A stretch of DNA of 27,930 bases from a virus: the IMG/VR virus record IMGVR_UViG_3300042691_018194, positions 1 through 27,930 of that record; one strand, written 5' to 3'. The notes beneath the pieces were generated by a model. The model was not told the origin of the DNA. It saw only the letters and a program-made list of their open reading frames with translations, and did not search any database. Shown in pieces: positions 27,761 through 27,930 of this stretch (position 1 is the stretch's first letter; every line of letters begins with the position of its first letter). The position numbers were made by a program, and so were the translations under genes.

Positions 27761-27930
27761 CAGAAGTTCGGCGTCGGGGTGATGCTGCGGCCTCGGCCGC
27801 TACCGCGTGCCGACAGCTCTTGCACGCGCTGGTTCCAGAGAGTGATGCCCTGCTGGATGCTGCGCAGGTCGGCGCGGCGCAGGCGACGGCCGCCGATCTC
27901 GTACTCTTGGCCGCCCAGGACGGCAGTCTC
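27760..27930 (-). CDS. W: Head-tail connector gpW-like (N-terminus cut by window edge)
   Basis: The last 56 codons and the stop are inside the window and run open to its edge. The visible part reads GGQEYEIGGRRLRRADLRSIQQGITLWNQRVQELS, then a basic Gly-rich tail (ARGSGRGRSITPTPNF). The strand, helix and LRRADL...I...W order match gpW, whose members are only about 65-80 residues, so most of the gene is present. gpW binds the portal before tail attachment. In lambda, W lies directly before the portal gene, as here. Confidence 0.85.
   Translation of the reverse strand, partial: ETAVLGGQEYEIGGRRLRRADLRSIQQGITLWNQRVQELSARGSGRGRSITPTPNF

Overview
The window is part of the genome of a temperate, lambda-type siphovirus (long non-contractile tail). 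Base composition is uniformly GC-rich, and the attachment site copies the 3' end of a betaproteobacterial-type tRNA-Asn. Both fit a high-GC betaproteobacterial host, probably Burkholderiales; the host is an inference from the sequence alone. Nearly every gene lies on the minus strand, so the late operon reads from right to left. Both window edges cut genes: a gpW-like connector at the right and the integrase at the left.

Head block (27930 to about 23000), in lambda order: gpW (partial), portal gpB, gpC-type S49 protease with a nested Nu3-like scaffold start, a decoration/cement protein, the major capsid protein, and a 98-residue gene in the FI position. A terminator-like hairpin follows. Next comes a 5.6-kb accessory virion block (22932 to 19137) that has no lambda counterpart. 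It holds a decoration protein with an inserted module, a permuted NlpC/P60-like protein, a small basic protein, a protein with a C-terminal membrane segment, and three putative surface proteins, one of them LamG-like.

Connector and tail block (19133 to 5816): a 609-residue fusion protein ending in two tandem FII-like domains, then gpU, a 49-residue protein, tail tube gpV, the G/GT chaperones joined by a -1 slippery heptamer, a free-standing GIY-YIG homing-type endonuclease, tape measure gpH, and gpM, gpL, gpK, gpI and gpJ. The two genes after gpJ encode a collar-domain fibre and an S74 self-cleaving fibre.

Lysis and lysogeny block (4133 to 1): a YfiM-like protein, two small membrane proteins (holin candidates), a GH19 endolysin, a 50-residue protein, Rz with Rz1 nested inside it, and a strong terminator. 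Then come the attachment region and the tyrosine integrase. A single gene, resembling a lambda gpZ/HK97 gp10 tail-completion protein, sits on the opposite strand inside the lysis cassette, while the usual Z position is empty.

The observations most worth following up are: the fusion protein, with thirteen ~21-residue repeats in a period-four pattern ahead of the duplicated connector domain; the homing endonuclease abutting a tape-measure gene that has no ordinary start codon; two copies of a 49-nt stop-to-start intergenic element; the inverted gpZ-like gene; and an attP-like layout (integrase and lysis genes on either side of one att core, with matching arm repeats), which suggests a circular, virion or tandem form rather than a single integrated prophage.
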